DNA of 64,000 nucleotides from Runella rosea (GTDB lineage Bacteria > Bacteroidota > Bacteroidia > Cytophagales > Spirosomataceae). The stretch spans positions 2,170,001 through 2,234,000 of the forward strand of contig NZ_CP030850.1 in NCBI RefSeq assembly GCF_003325355.1. Direction: 5' to 3'. Shown piece by piece: positions 35,933 through 45,251 of the stretch. Every line of letters starts with the position of its first letter. Position 1 is the stretch's first letter. A program made the position numbers and the translations under genes. Under the pieces are notes generated by a model. That model worked only from the letters and a program-made list of their open reading frames with translations. It was not told where the DNA came from and ran no database searches.

Positions 35933-37678
35933 TTGAAAAACCAATCTTCTATCTCAATCGAAAAACCCTGGGTCGTTGCCCTGCTAGCGGTTGTTTTTTT
36001 TGTTCCTTATTTAGGCAACGTCCATTTATTTGACTGGGACGAAATCAACTTTGCCGAATCGGCACGGGAAATGTTGGCCACGGGTAATTATCTGCGCGTA
36101 CAGATTGATTATCAACCCTTTTGGGAAAAACCGCCTTTGTTTATCTGGATACAGGCATTGTCAATGAAGGTATTCGGTGTCAATGAATTTGCCGCCCGTT
36201 TTCCCAATGCTGTCGTCGGAATCATTACCCTACTTACCTTTTATTTTGTGGGCAAACGCCTGATTGACGCCCGATTCGGCTTTTTGTGGGCCTTGGCTTA
36301 TTTGGGTTCGGTCACCCCACATTTGTATTTTAAGTCAGGAATTATCGACCCATTATTCAACTATTTCATGTTTTTGAGCGTGCTGTACCTAATCGCTCCT
36401 TTGAAAAAAGAAAGCCAGTCGAGTGCCTTGCGTTTTTTCCTTGCGGGGATTTTTGCAGGGTTGGCGGTCTGGACCAAAGGCCCCGTGGGGGTGGGAGTTC
36501 CCACATTAACCTTGGGTGCATTTTGGCTCATCCGTTATTTTCAGCATCGCAAGTCTAAAGTAAACCCGTCGGACCGGATCTTCTCCCTCAAAAACATTCT
36601 CATCTATGGCCTTACGGGTGGGGTACTTACGGCAGGTTGGATGTTGGCCATTATTTGGGAAAGCGGCTGGGCTACGTTTGTGGCTTTTCTGGAGTATTTG
36701 TACCGCCTCGGCGCTACCTCCGAAGCCGACCACGGCCAACCATTTTATTATCATTTCGTAGTGGTTTTGATTGGTTGCTTCCCTATTTCAGTACTAGGAT
36801 TGCCGTATGTAAGTCGAATTTTCACCCCTCTGCTCCAAAAATTAGGCAAGGCTCGGCAGGAAGATGTTACAACCTCTGAAAAGCTTTCTGCCTTTACATT
36901 GATGATGCTTTGCCTGTTTTGGGTGGTGATGATTGTTTTTTCAATTGTCACGACCAAAATCGTGCATTATAGTTCCATGACCTATTTCCCGCTGTCGTTT
37001 TTGGCAGCTTTGTGGTTGTACCGTTGGCTTAAGAATGAAATTACCTGGCCGCGCTGGATGACCATTTTATTGCTCATCATTGGGTTTATCTTGTCGCTGG
37101 TCCTCACCGCCGTACCGCTCATTGGGATGTATTCGGCGGCAGTCACGCCCTACATAGATGATGTATTTGTGGTAGCCAATTTGCAAGCTCCCGTGGAGTG
37201 GGCAGGGCATGAATGGCTGTTTGGCGTACTGTATTTCGGTACAATTGTGCTTTCAACCATTCTATGGAAAAGCCGCAAATTATTGGCAGTCAGAACGTTA
37301 TTTTTCGCTACTGCGCTTTTGTTGTTTGTTTACGGTGCCGTAGTTGTTCCAAAAATTGAAGGCTACACCCAGCGCACCGTCATTGATTTTTACCAGTCCA
37401 AACAAGGTCAGGATGTGTATGTTTGGCCCATTGGCTTTAAGAGCTATGCCCAATTTTTTTACTTCAAAAAGCCCACGGGTGTGCGCCTCGAAGCAAGCAA
37501 CGAAGACTGGCTGTTGAACGGTCCCGTAGATAAACCTACGTTTCTGATTTCGCGCCTCGACCGTGCCGAACAATTCCGTAACCACCCAAATCTGGAACTG
37601 CTCAAAGAAGAAAACGGCTTTGTTTTCTTCCGCCGAAAGCCTGATTATGAGAAGATTTCGGAATCACTAAAGAAATAA
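35933..37678 (+). CDS. GT39-type glycosyltransferase (ArnT/PMT-like)
   Basis: A 581-residue polytopic protein read from a TTG start at 35933. The N-terminal loop carries the GT39/83 acidic motif (LFDWDEINFAESAREMLATG) and YQPFWEKPPLFIWIQALSM, typical of ArnT-like enzymes that use a polyprenyl-phosphate sugar donor. About ten TM segments are followed by a C-terminal periplasmic domain (from about residue 470). It probably glycosylates lipid A or proteins on the periplasmic face. A terminator follows directly. Confidence 0.88.
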   Translation: MKNQSSISIEKPWVVALLAVVFFVPYLGNVHLFDWDEINFAESAREMLATGNYLRVQIDYQPFWEKPPLFIWIQALSMKVFGVNEFAARFPNAVVGIITLLTFYFVGKRLIDARFGFLWALAYLGSVTPHLYFKSGIIDPLFNYFMFLSVLYLIAPLKKESQSSALRFFLAGIFAGLAVWTKGPVGVGVPTLTLGAFWLIRYFQHRKSKVNPSDRIFSLKNILIYGLTGGVLTAGWMLAIIWESGWATFVAFLEYLYRLGATSEADHGQPFYYHFVVVLIGCFPISVLGLPYVSRIFTPLLQKLGKARQEDVTTSEKLSAFTLMMLCLFWVVMIVFSIVTTKIVHYSSMTYFPLSFLAALWLYRWLKNEITWPRWMTILLLIIGFILSLVLTAVPLIGMYSAAVTPYIDDVFVVANLQAPVEWAGHEWLFGVLYFGTIVLSTILWKSRKLLAVRTLFFATALLLFVYGAVVVPKIEGYTQRTVIDFYQSKQGQDVYVWPIGFKSYAQFFYFKKPTGVRLEASNEDWLLNGPVDKPTFLISRLDRAEQFRNHPNLELLKEENGFVFFRRKPDYEKISESLKK

Positions 37679-37686
37679 AAACATTC

Positions 37687-37717
37687 AAAAGGAAGGCTTT
37701 CTAAGGTCTTCCTTTTT
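37687..37717 (+). terminator. Rho-independent terminator
   Basis: AAAAGGAAG (37687-37695) pairs with CTTCCTTTT (37708-37716), followed by more T. It ends the GT39 transcript and separates it from the TetR gene. Confidence 0.75.
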
Positions 37718-37784
37718 TGTTTCCAAAATTTATTTTTCTTTTTTATTTGGAAAACAAAAATGTAATTAATTCCTTTGTAGCACA

Positions 37785-37802
37785 TTTAACCATTTGGTTA
37801 AA
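37785..37802. promoter_or_regulatory. TetR-family operator (autoregulatory)
   Basis: TTTAACCA-TT-TGGTTAAA is a perfect 18-bp palindrome ending 14 bases before the ATG of the TetR gene. A near-identical site precedes the exporter operon at 38435-38452, supporting it as the regulator's binding site. Confidence 0.85.
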
Positions 37803-37816
37803 CTTACAAGTTAAAC

Positions 37817-38419
37817 ATGATAGAAATAGAACTATCCACCGAAGAAAAAATCTTAAAAGCCGCAGAAGAAGTCTTTATGCGAGACGGCTACGACGGCTCA
37901 CGTATGCAGGACATCGCCGATGTGGCTGGCATTAATAAAGCGCTTTTGCATTATTATTTTCGTTCCAAAGACAAGTTGTTTGAGAAAGTGTTTGACGCAA
38001 AAATCCAGAGTTTTTTCCCTCAAATGGGTGAAAAATTTAGTCGAGACATTCCTTTTGTTGATAAAATTCACCTATTTATTGAAGGGTACATGGGCTTGTT
38101 GCTCAAAAATCCGTACCTGCCTTTGTTTGTGCTCAACACCGTGAATAACAAAGACAAATCGGCATTTATAAAAAAATTGCCCATTGAACTCAGCCGGCAG
38201 GTAGCCCAAAGCTATTATGCTGAATTCAAAAAAGGGAATGTGAGGGAATTAAATCCTGCTCAGTTTATCATGTCTCTGATGGGGATGTGTATTTTTCCAT
38301 TTTTGGCAAAACCCATTTTACTCGATATGTTCAAGGCCGATAATGACACTTTTGACAAGTTGATGGAAGAGCGCATTCAGGAACTGAAACGCTATGTAAC
38401 ATTGATTTTAACACCCTAA
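37817..38419 (+). CDS. TetR family transcription regulator
   Basis: A 200-residue regulator with a TetR helix-turn-helix at about residues 8-55 (EEKILKAAEEVFMRDGYDGS, then INKALLHYYFRSKDKLFEKV) and a helical ligand-binding domain. It precedes a TolC-HlyD-ABC exporter operon. Identical half-sites before both units suggest it represses itself and the exporter until an inducer binds. Confidence 0.93.
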   Translation: MIEIELSTEEKILKAAEEVFMRDGYDGSRMQDIADVAGINKALLHYYFRSKDKLFEKVFDAKIQSFFPQMGEKFSRDIPFVDKIHLFIEGYMGLLLKNPYLPLFVLNTVNNKDKSAFIKKLPIELSRQVAQSYYAEFKKGNVRELNPAQFIMSLMGMCIFPFLAKPILLDMFKADNDTFDKLMEERIQELKRYVTLILTP

Positions 38420-38434
38420 TTTTTTTACCCCATT

Positions 38435-38452
38435 TTTAACCAAATAGTTAAA
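38435..38452. promoter_or_regulatory. TetR-family operator before exporter operon
   Basis: TTTAACCA-AA-TAGTTAAA, an 18-bp palindrome with one mismatch, lies 10 bases before the TolC start and matches the site at 37785-37802. Confidence 0.8.
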
Positions 38453-38462
38453 CTTTCAGGTT

Positions 38463-39728
38463 ATGCGAAGTTTTATTTTATACATTGGCCTTTTGTTGGT
38501 TTTAAATCACATCGGCCATGCGCAAACGCCCCTGTCATTGGAGGATTGCTACCGACAAGCCGAAATGCACAGCCCGCTGGCGGCTCAAACGCGCTTGATT
38601 CAAGAGGCCACCGAGCTACAAATCAAGATTTTAAGCAGCAACTACGTACCCCAATCCCGTCTCAATGGACAAGCCACTTGGCAGTCGGACGTTACAAGTT
38701 TACCCATCAAATTACCCAATTTCGAAATTTCGCCCCCGCCCAAAGACCAGTATAAATTGACGCTTGACGTGACCCAAACCATCTGGGACGGCGGCGTAAT
38801 CCAAAAACAAAAAGCCGTGGCTTTGGCCAATCAACAAGCCGAACAACAAAAGGTAGCGGTGGACCTCTATCAGATTCGCGAACAGGTCAGCAACCTGTTT
38901 TTCGGGGCGCTTTTTGCCGAGCGGCAGCTGCGTAATTTCGAAATCCTTCAAAAAGAATTGCGGGCCAAACTCACCAAAACCCAAGCCTCCGTCCAAAACG
39001 GCATCGCGATTCGTTCCAATGTTTTGTCGTTAGAAGCCCGATTGCTGGAAATTGAACAGCAAATGTTGGAAACCCAAAAACGACGCATCGCCGCTTTAGA
39101 AGGCCTTTCGCTGTTGACGGGTACGGCGATTGACACAAATACACAACTTGTTGGAACGCGCATAGAAACGCAAAATTCAGAAATTGTTCGTCCCGAATTG
39201 CGCTTATTTGACGCCCAAAAACAAACCTTTACCGTCAACGAGCAAATAATCAAGGCCAAAAATGCCCCCAAACTTTCGGCATTTGCCACGGGTGGGTACG
39301 GCCGACCAGGGCTTAATTTTTTGGCAACAAACTTCCAAACCTATTTCATCGGGGGCATACAACTACAAATCCCGCTCACTCATTGGTACACCAAAAGTCA
39401 GGGGATGGAAATTAGGCAGTTGAGGGCCAATCAACAACGCGTGGAACGGCAACGCGAAAGTTTTTTGCTCGCTACGCAGGTTAGATTAGCCAATCAACGC
39501 CGAGAAGTGGAGCGCTTACAGGCGCTGGTTGAAAGCGACCGTAAGCTCATCGACATCCGAAGTACCATTCGAAAAGCCTCCGAATCACAACTCGACAACG
39601 GCATCATCACCGCCAGCGACTATCTGACCGAAGTAAACAACGAAGATACCGCCCGCCAAAATCAAATATTGCACGAAGTGCAACTACTACAAGCCCAAAA
39701 TAACCTGCGCCTGACGGCAGGAAACTAA
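38463..39728 (+). CDS. TolC family outer-membrane channel (ABC exporter)
   Basis: A 421-residue protein with a signal peptide (FILYIGLLLVLNHIGHAQ) and two OEP domains (LSLEDCYRQAEMHSPLAAQ; NQRREVERLQALVESDRKL). It is the first gene of the TetR-controlled exporter operon; the adaptor starts 16 bases after its stop. Confidence 0.92.
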   Translation: MRSFILYIGLLLVLNHIGHAQTPLSLEDCYRQAEMHSPLAAQTRLIQEATELQIKILSSNYVPQSRLNGQATWQSDVTSLPIKLPNFEISPPPKDQYKLTLDVTQTIWDGGVIQKQKAVALANQQAEQQKVAVDLYQIREQVSNLFFGALFAERQLRNFEILQKELRAKLTKTQASVQNGIAIRSNVLSLEARLLEIEQQMLETQKRRIAALEGLSLLTGTAIDTNTQLVGTRIETQNSEIVRPELRLFDAQKQTFTVNEQIIKAKNAPKLSAFATGGYGRPGLNFLATNFQTYFIGGIQLQIPLTHWYTKSQGMEIRQLRANQQRVERQRESFLLATQVRLANQRREVERLQALVESDRKLIDIRSTIRKASESQLDNGIITASDYLTEVNNEDTARQNQILHEVQLLQAQNNLRLTAGN

Positions 39729-39744
39729 AAACAATCCTATCATT

Positions 39745-40719
39745 ATGAATCGCACTTACCTCTCTCTTTTTCTTCTCCTTGGCTTGGCTGCTTGCAATGG
39801 CGACAACCAAGAATTTGACGCCAGCGGCGTTTTTGAAGCCGACGAAGTGATTATTTCGTCCGAATCAGTCGGAAAAATCCTCCGATTTGAGGTGGAAGAA
39901 GGTACCGAGCTGAAAGCTGGTCAAGTCATCGGGAGCATTGATTGTACAAATCTCTCGCTCCAAAAAGCCCAAATCGAAGCCAGCATTGATGCATTAGGCC
40001 AAAAAACCAACGACGCTGCGCCCCAAACGCAGATTATCCGTGAGCAACTTGTTTCGCAACAACGCCAGATTGCCACCCAACGTGAGCAATTGCGGATTCT
40101 GGAACGCGAGCGCAAACGCATTGAAAATCTCGTCAAAGCCGAAGCCGTTCCAGCCAAACAATTGGACGATGTCGAAGGACAAATAGAGGTTTTGAAAAAG
40201 CAAATCGAAGCCACCGAAAGTCAGGTAAGCGTGCTGAATCAACAGATTAAATCACAACAACAACAGGTTTCAATTCAAAATCGTGGCGTGTTGAGCGAGC
40301 GCAAACCATTAGAAGAACGCATTGCTCAGATGAACGACCAACTCCAACGTTGCAACATCACCAACCCGATTGATGGCACCGTGTTGGTCAAATACGCCAC
40401 CACCGACGAAATGACCGCTACCGGAAAAGCTTTGTATAAAATCGCCAATCTTTCGACGCTCACGCTGCGGGCCTACATCACGGGCGACCAGCTCGCCAAA
40501 ATCAAGCTTAATCAACCCGTAAAAGTATTTGTGGACAACGGAAAAGATGCCTACAAAGAAGTAAGCGGAACCGTGACGTGGATTGCGAGTAAAGCCGAAT
40601 TTACGCCCAAGACCATTCAGACCAAAGACGAGCGCGCCAACTTGGTGTATGCGACCAAAATCAAGGTCAAAAATGACGGCTACCTCAAAATCGGCATGTA
40701 CGGGGAAGTTAAATTGTAA
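39745..40719 (+). CDS. HlyD family adaptor lipoprotein (YbhG-like)
   Basis: A 324-residue lipoprotein (SLFLLLGLAACNGDNQEFD) with a lipoyl half-motif (GKILRFEVEEGTELKAGQVI), a long coiled-coil hairpin (about residues 70-195, Gln-rich) and a second half (RCNITNPIDGTVLVKYATTD). It bridges the ABC permeases and TolC, like E. coli YbhG. The next ATPase starts 5 bases later. Confidence 0.92.
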   Translation: MNRTYLSLFLLLGLAACNGDNQEFDASGVFEADEVIISSESVGKILRFEVEEGTELKAGQVIGSIDCTNLSLQKAQIEASIDALGQKTNDAAPQTQIIREQLVSQQRQIATQREQLRILERERKRIENLVKAEAVPAKQLDDVEGQIEVLKKQIEATESQVSVLNQQIKSQQQQVSIQNRGVLSERKPLEERIAQMNDQLQRCNITNPIDGTVLVKYATTDEMTATGKALYKIANLSTLTLRAYITGDQLAKIKLNQPVKVFVDNGKDAYKEVSGTVTWIASKAEFTPKTIQTKDERANLVYATKIKVKNDGYLKIGMYGEVKL

Positions 40720-40724
40720 CTAAA

Positions 40725-41645
40725 ATGGCAACAGTCCACGTAGAAAATATCAAAAAAACGTACGAGAAAGGCAGCGTCTTGGCCCTTGACAACGTCAGTT
40801 TTGACGTAAAATCAGGCGAGTTGTTTGGCCTCATCGGCCCCGACGGCGCGGGCAAAACCTCCCTTTTTCGGATTTTGACCACCCTCCTCCTCCCCGACGG
40901 CGGCCACGCCCAAGTTGCAGGGCTGGACGTAGTCAACGATTTGTGGAAAATCCGGCGCATCGTGGGCTACATGCCGGGGAAGTTTTCGCTGTACCAAGAT
41001 TTGAGCATTGAGGAAAATCTCCAGTTTTTCGCCACCGTTTTCAACACAACGGTCGAGAAAAACTACCACTTGATTGAAGACATTTACGTACAGATTGAGC
41101 CCTTCAAAAAACGCTTGGCGGGCAAACTTTCGGGCGGGATGAAGCAGAAATTGGCGCTTTGTTGCGCCCTCATTCACGAGCCCCAAGTGCTGTTTTTAGA
41201 TGAGCCCACCACGGGCGTTGACCCCGTATCCCGCAAAGAATTCTGGGACATGCTCGACCGCCTCAAAGCCCGGGGCATCACGATTGTGGTATCTACCCCT
41301 TACATGGACGAAGCAAGTCGCTGTGACCGCATCGCCCTGATTCAGAAAGGAAAGATTTTGGAATTGAACACGCTGACAAAAATCATCGAACGCCATGCCC
41401 AAAACCTCTACGCCGTCAATGCCAACAACCGTTACCAGCTAATGCACGACCTGCGAAAACCTGCCGAAATCGAAAGTTCTTTTGCCTTCGGCGAAGAGCA
41501 ACACGTAACGCTCCGTACCCCAGAAAACGGCGAAAATTACCTCATTGATTATCTTACCCAAACGGGCCATTCGGACATTACAGTCAGGAAAATCGAACCC
41601 ACCATCGAGGATGTTTTCATCAAACTCATGCTCGAAAACCAATAA
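40725..41645 (+). CDS. ABC-2 exporter ATPase, first subunit
   Basis: A 306-residue ATPase: Walker A GPDGAGKT, signature LSGGMKQKLALCC, Walker B VLFLDEPTTGVDP, followed by about 80 extra residues. Its order and partner match the N-terminal half of E. coli YbhF, here as a separate gene. It energises the two permeases at 42462-44701. Confidence 0.94.
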   Translation: MATVHVENIKKTYEKGSVLALDNVSFDVKSGELFGLIGPDGAGKTSLFRILTTLLLPDGGHAQVAGLDVVNDLWKIRRIVGYMPGKFSLYQDLSIEENLQFFATVFNTTVEKNYHLIEDIYVQIEPFKKRLAGKLSGGMKQKLALCCALIHEPQVLFLDEPTTGVDPVSRKEFWDMLDRLKARGITIVVSTPYMDEASRCDRIALIQKGKILELNTLTKIIERHAQNLYAVNANNRYQLMHDLRKPAEIESSFAFGEEQHVTLRTPENGENYLIDYLTQTGHSDITVRKIEPTIEDVFIKLMLENQ

Positions 41646-41650
41646 AACCT

Positions 41651-42391
41651 ATGCCGCAGTCGGTCATTTATACCCACCAACTTACCCGCAAATTTGGCGA
41701 TTTTGTGGCCGTTGATGCCATTACGTTTGAAGTACAGCAAGGCGAAATTTTTGGATTTCTGGGGGCCAACGGTGCCGGAAAAACCACCGCCATGCGCATC
41801 TTGTGCGGGTTGCTTTCTCCGACCTCGGGGCAGGCCACCGTTGCGGGTTTTGATGTGTATCGTCAAAACGAAGAAATCAAAAAGCACATCGGCTACATGA
41901 GCCAAAAGTTTTCCTTGTACGAAAACCTGACCGTGCGCGAAAACATTCAGTTTTTCGGTGGCATTTACGGCCTTTCGCGTCAGGAATTGAAAGACAAAAC
42001 CAACGTGCTCATCGACCGCCTCGGCCTGCACAACGAAGCCAACAAACTAGTGGGCGCCTTGCCGTTGGGCTGGAAACAAAAAATCTCATTTTCTGTCGCC
42101 ATCCTTCACCGCCCCAAAATTGTGTTTCTCGACGAACCCACCGGTGGCGTAGACCCGATTACCCGTCGGCAGTTTTGGGACATGATTTACGAAGCCGCCC
42201 ACGACGGTATCACGGTGTTTGTCACCACGCACTACATGGACGAAGCCGAATACTGCGACCGCGTTTCTATCATGGTGGACGGGGCCATTGCGGCATTGGA
42301 TACTCCCGCAGGGCTCAAAAAACAATTTAATGCCCACAATATGGATGAGGTATTTCTGCAATTGGCGCGCGGAGCGAAGAGAGGAGATTAA
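41651..42391 (+). CDS. ABC-2 exporter ATPase, second subunit
   Basis: A 246-residue ATPase: Walker A GANGAGKT, Walker B IVFLDEPTGGVDP, H-loop FVTTHYMDEAEYCDR. The signature is the YbhF-C type (GALPLGWKQKISFS) instead of LSGGQ. It forms an asymmetric pair with the preceding ATPase, as in two-ATPase ABC-2 exporters. Confidence 0.93.
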   Translation: MPQSVIYTHQLTRKFGDFVAVDAITFEVQQGEIFGFLGANGAGKTTAMRILCGLLSPTSGQATVAGFDVYRQNEEIKKHIGYMSQKFSLYENLTVRENIQFFGGIYGLSRQELKDKTNVLIDRLGLHNEANKLVGALPLGWKQKISFSVAILHRPKIVFLDEPTGGVDPITRRQFWDMIYEAAHDGITVFVTTHYMDEAEYCDRVSIMVDGAIAALDTPAGLKKQFNAHNMDEVFLQLARGAKRGD

Positions 42392-42461
42392 TGCTTTTGT
42401 GGCGACAGTCTCCGAGCATGCCCCCAAAATGCAGACAAAAAAATAAACCTGAAGTAATAAC

Positions 42462-43568
42462 ATGAAAACCTTTTTCGCCTTCATCCAAAAAGAATTCCGA
42501 CACGTATTGCGCGATAAACGCAGTTTGGTGATTTTGTTTGGCTTACCCGTCGTGATGATGATTCTGTTTGGTTTTGCATTGTCGAGCGAAGTCAAAAACT
42601 CCAACGTCGCCATCCTTGATTACGCCCAAGACGATGCATCGCGCCTGCTGATTGACCGAATCGACCAGAGCCAGTACTTCAGCGTGCACCAAAAACTACA
42701 TTCGGAGGCCGAGATTGAACAAGTTTTTCGAAAAGGGCAAGTACGTTTAGTGGTTATTTTTCCACAACACTTTCAGCAGGACCTGCTCCACAGCAATCAC
42801 GTGCAGGTACGCCTCGTTGGCGATGCCTCCGACCCCAACACGTCCAACATCGTCATCAACTATGCGTCAAGTATTTTTCGGGATTACCAGAATGAATTAA
42901 GCAATAACAAAAAACTACCGTACAGCATTGAGACCGAAACCCGGATGCTATACAACCCTCAGCTAAAAAGCTCGTACAACTTTGTTCCGGGCGTAATGAC
43001 CCTGATTTTGATGCTGTTGGGTGCCATGATGACCTCGGTTTCGATTGTCAAAGAAAAAGAAATGGGCACCATGGAAATTCTGTTGGTATCGCCCATGCGT
43101 CCGCTGTTGGTGGTGCTGAGCAAGGCCATTCCGTACATGGTGCTGTGTTTTATCGACGTTGTCATCATTCTGCTCTTAGCGGTTTTCCTGTTGGAGATGC
43201 CCATTCGCGGCAGCTTGTTTTTACTGTTGGCCGAAAGCCTGCTGTTTATACTCACCACACTTTCGTTGGGACTTCTGGTTTCGTCCGTGGTTGATTCGCA
43301 GCAAACGGCCATGTTTTTTTCATTGGTGGGTTTTCTAATGCCCGCGTTGGTGTTCAGCGGTTTTATGTTTCCTATAGAAAACATGCCTTTACCACTTCGA
43401 ATAATGAGCAACATCGTGCCAACCAAATGGTATTACAGCATCGTACGGGCCATCATGGTCAAAGGATTAGGCTTTTCGTACGTCATCAAACAAACCTTGA
43501 TTCTGGTCGGCATGACCGTCTTTTTTCTGGGTATCGCCATTCGTAAATTCAAAATTCGGCTGGCTTAA
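42462..43568 (+). CDS. ABC-2 type permease 1 (YbhS/YbhR-like)
   Basis: A 368-residue ABC-2 permease: one N-terminal TM segment (SLVILFGLPVVMMILFGFAL), a large periplasmic domain (about 45-175) and five C-terminal TM helices with the family sequence KEKEMGTMEILLVSPMRP. It starts 70 bases after the second ATPase. Confidence 0.93.
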   Translation: MKTFFAFIQKEFRHVLRDKRSLVILFGLPVVMMILFGFALSSEVKNSNVAILDYAQDDASRLLIDRIDQSQYFSVHQKLHSEAEIEQVFRKGQVRLVVIFPQHFQQDLLHSNHVQVRLVGDASDPNTSNIVINYASSIFRDYQNELSNNKKLPYSIETETRMLYNPQLKSSYNFVPGVMTLILMLLGAMMTSVSIVKEKEMGTMEILLVSPMRPLLVVLSKAIPYMVLCFIDVVIILLLAVFLLEMPIRGSLFLLLAESLLFILTTLSLGLLVSSVVDSQQTAMFFSLVGFLMPALVFSGFMFPIENMPLPLRIMSNIVPTKWYYSIVRAIMVKGLGFSYVIKQTLILVGMTVFFLGIAIRKFKIRLA

Positions 43569-43579
43569 CCACTATCATC

Positions 43580-44701
43580 ATGAGAAATCTTTTCTTCTTA
43601 CTGCAAAAAGAGTTTCGGCAAATTTTCCGAAATCCGACCATCCTGCGGATGATTTTGTTGATGCCCATCATTCAGCTCATCGTCATTCCGTTGGCCGCCG
43701 ATTACGAAATCAAACAGATTTCCATCAGCGTAGTCGACCAAGACCATTCTCCTTACGCTCGGAAGTTGGTCCAAAAGCTGACGGCTTCGGGCTATTTTCA
43801 GTTAGTCGAGTACACCCAATCTTACGCGCAGGCTACCCAAACCGTAGGCGATGGCAAAACCGATTTGATTTTAACCATCCCTCCCCATTTTGAGCGCGAC
43901 CTGATTAAGTTAAACAAAGGTCAATTGTATTTGGCCGCCGATGCCGTCAATGGCGTTCGGGCGGGCTTGGGTACGGCCTACGCCTCCCAAATGATTGGGG
44001 ATTTTAACCGTGAAATTCGGGAAGAATGGATGCTTTTGCCAAAGTTTAACGAAATTCCACAAATTGAAATTACTTCGGCCAATTGGTTCAACCAGCACTT
44101 TGATTATCACCTGTTTATGGTTCCGGGCATCATGGCCATTCTGGTCACGATGGTGGGGGCTTTTCTGACCGCGCTCAACATCGTTGCCGAAAAAGAAGTG
44201 GGTACCATTGAGCAAATCAACGTCACGCCCCTCAAAAAACACGAGTTTATTCTCGGAAAACTGATTCCATTTTGGGTATTAGGCATGGTTTCTATCACGC
44301 TCGGAATGCTGATTGCATTTGTCGTATTTCGCATCCTGCCCGTAGGCTCGTACCTGACCGTTTATGCTTTTTCGGCGGTGTATTTATTGGGCGTTTTGGG
44401 AATCGGGCTGCTCATCAGCACCTTTGCCGATACCCAACAACAGGCTACCCTCTTCGCTTTTTTCTGCATGATGGTGTTCATTTTGTTGGGTGGCCTGTAC
44501 ACGCCCATCGAAAGTATGCCCGACTGGGCGCAGTGGCTGACGAAAGCCAACCCGCCCGCGTACTTCATCAAAGTTATCCGGGCCGTTTACATCAAGGGAA
44601 GCACCTTCACCGACCTGCTACCTGACTTTTTTGCCATGGTCGGTTTTGCCATTTTGTTTAATGGATTGGCGGTCTTGAATTATCGAAAAAGAAGTGCGTA
44701 A
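43580..44701 (+). CDS. ABC-2 type permease 2 (YbhR-like)
   Basis: A 373-residue paralogue of permease 1 with the same layout: TM1 (ILRMILLMPIIQLIVIPLAA), a periplasmic domain, then TM bundle with AEKEVGTIEQINVTPLKKHE. Together with permease 1 it forms the heterodimeric channel. Last gene of the exporter operon. Confidence 0.93.
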   Translation: MRNLFFLLQKEFRQIFRNPTILRMILLMPIIQLIVIPLAADYEIKQISISVVDQDHSPYARKLVQKLTASGYFQLVEYTQSYAQATQTVGDGKTDLILTIPPHFERDLIKLNKGQLYLAADAVNGVRAGLGTAYASQMIGDFNREIREEWMLLPKFNEIPQIEITSANWFNQHFDYHLFMVPGIMAILVTMVGAFLTALNIVAEKEVGTIEQINVTPLKKHEFILGKLIPFWVLGMVSITLGMLIAFVVFRILPVGSYLTVYAFSAVYLLGVLGIGLLISTFADTQQQATLFAFFCMMVFILLGGLYTPIESMPDWAQWLTKANPPAYFIKVIRAVYIKGSTFTDLLPDFFAMVGFAILFNGLAVLNYRKRSA

Positions 44702-44737
44702 AAGTCGTTATTTTGTACAATCAATTTAACAACTCGC

Positions 44738-45178
44738 ATGAATATTGTGATTCGCAAAGGAACGCCCGAGGATTTTCCTGCTATTCTCCAACTGATTCAG
44801 GAATTCGCGGTGTTTCAGAAGACGCCCGAAAAAGTGACCATTACCCTCGACCAAATGCTGGAAAACAAAGACCTTTTTCAGTGTCTTGTGGTGGAGAAGG
44901 AAGATGACCAACTCATCGGTTTTGCCTCTTTTTTCATGGCCTATTATTCATGGTCGGGCAAGGCGCTGTATCTGGATGATTTGTACGTAAAAAAAGAATT
45001 TAGAGGTCACCAAATTGGCACTCAATTACTTGACCGACTGATTGATTACGCCAACACCGAACAGTGCAAAAAAGTCCGCTGGCAAGTCTCCAACTGGAAC
45101 AAAGAAGCCATCGAATTTTACAAAAAAATGGGTGCAAAAGTCGATGATACTGAAATCAATTGTGACCTGTATTTATAA
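44738..45178 (+). CDS. GNAT family N-acetyltransferase
   Basis: A 146-residue GNAT protein: IRKGTPEDFPAILQLIQEF, LYLDDLYVKKEFRGHQIGTQ (acetyl-CoA-binding motif A), ending WNKEAIEFYKKMGAKV. The size and motifs fit the diamine/spermidine acetyltransferase-like subgroup, but the substrate is not certain. Confidence 0.9.
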   Translation: MNIVIRKGTPEDFPAILQLIQEFAVFQKTPEKVTITLDQMLENKDLFQCLVVEKEDDQLIGFASFFMAYYSWSGKALYLDDLYVKKEFRGHQIGTQLLDRLIDYANTEQCKKVRWQVSNWNKEAIEFYKKMGAKVDDTEINCDLYL

Positions 45179-45184
45179 ATAAAC

Positions 45185-45237
45185 CACGCAAAGCCGCAGA
45201 GGAATTAATACACTCCTTTTCTTTGCGTCTCTGCGTG
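45185..45237. repeat. Imperfect inverted repeat between convergent genes
   Basis: CACGCAAAGCCGCAGAG (45185-45201) and CTTTGCGTCTCTGCGTG (45221-45237) match at 14 of 17 paired positions. It separates the GNAT and phosphorylase genes, which converge, and may act as a terminator; the arms resemble dispersed repeats of the CACGCAGAGACGC type. Confidence 0.55.
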
Positions 45238-45251
45238 ATTCACCTTTTTAC

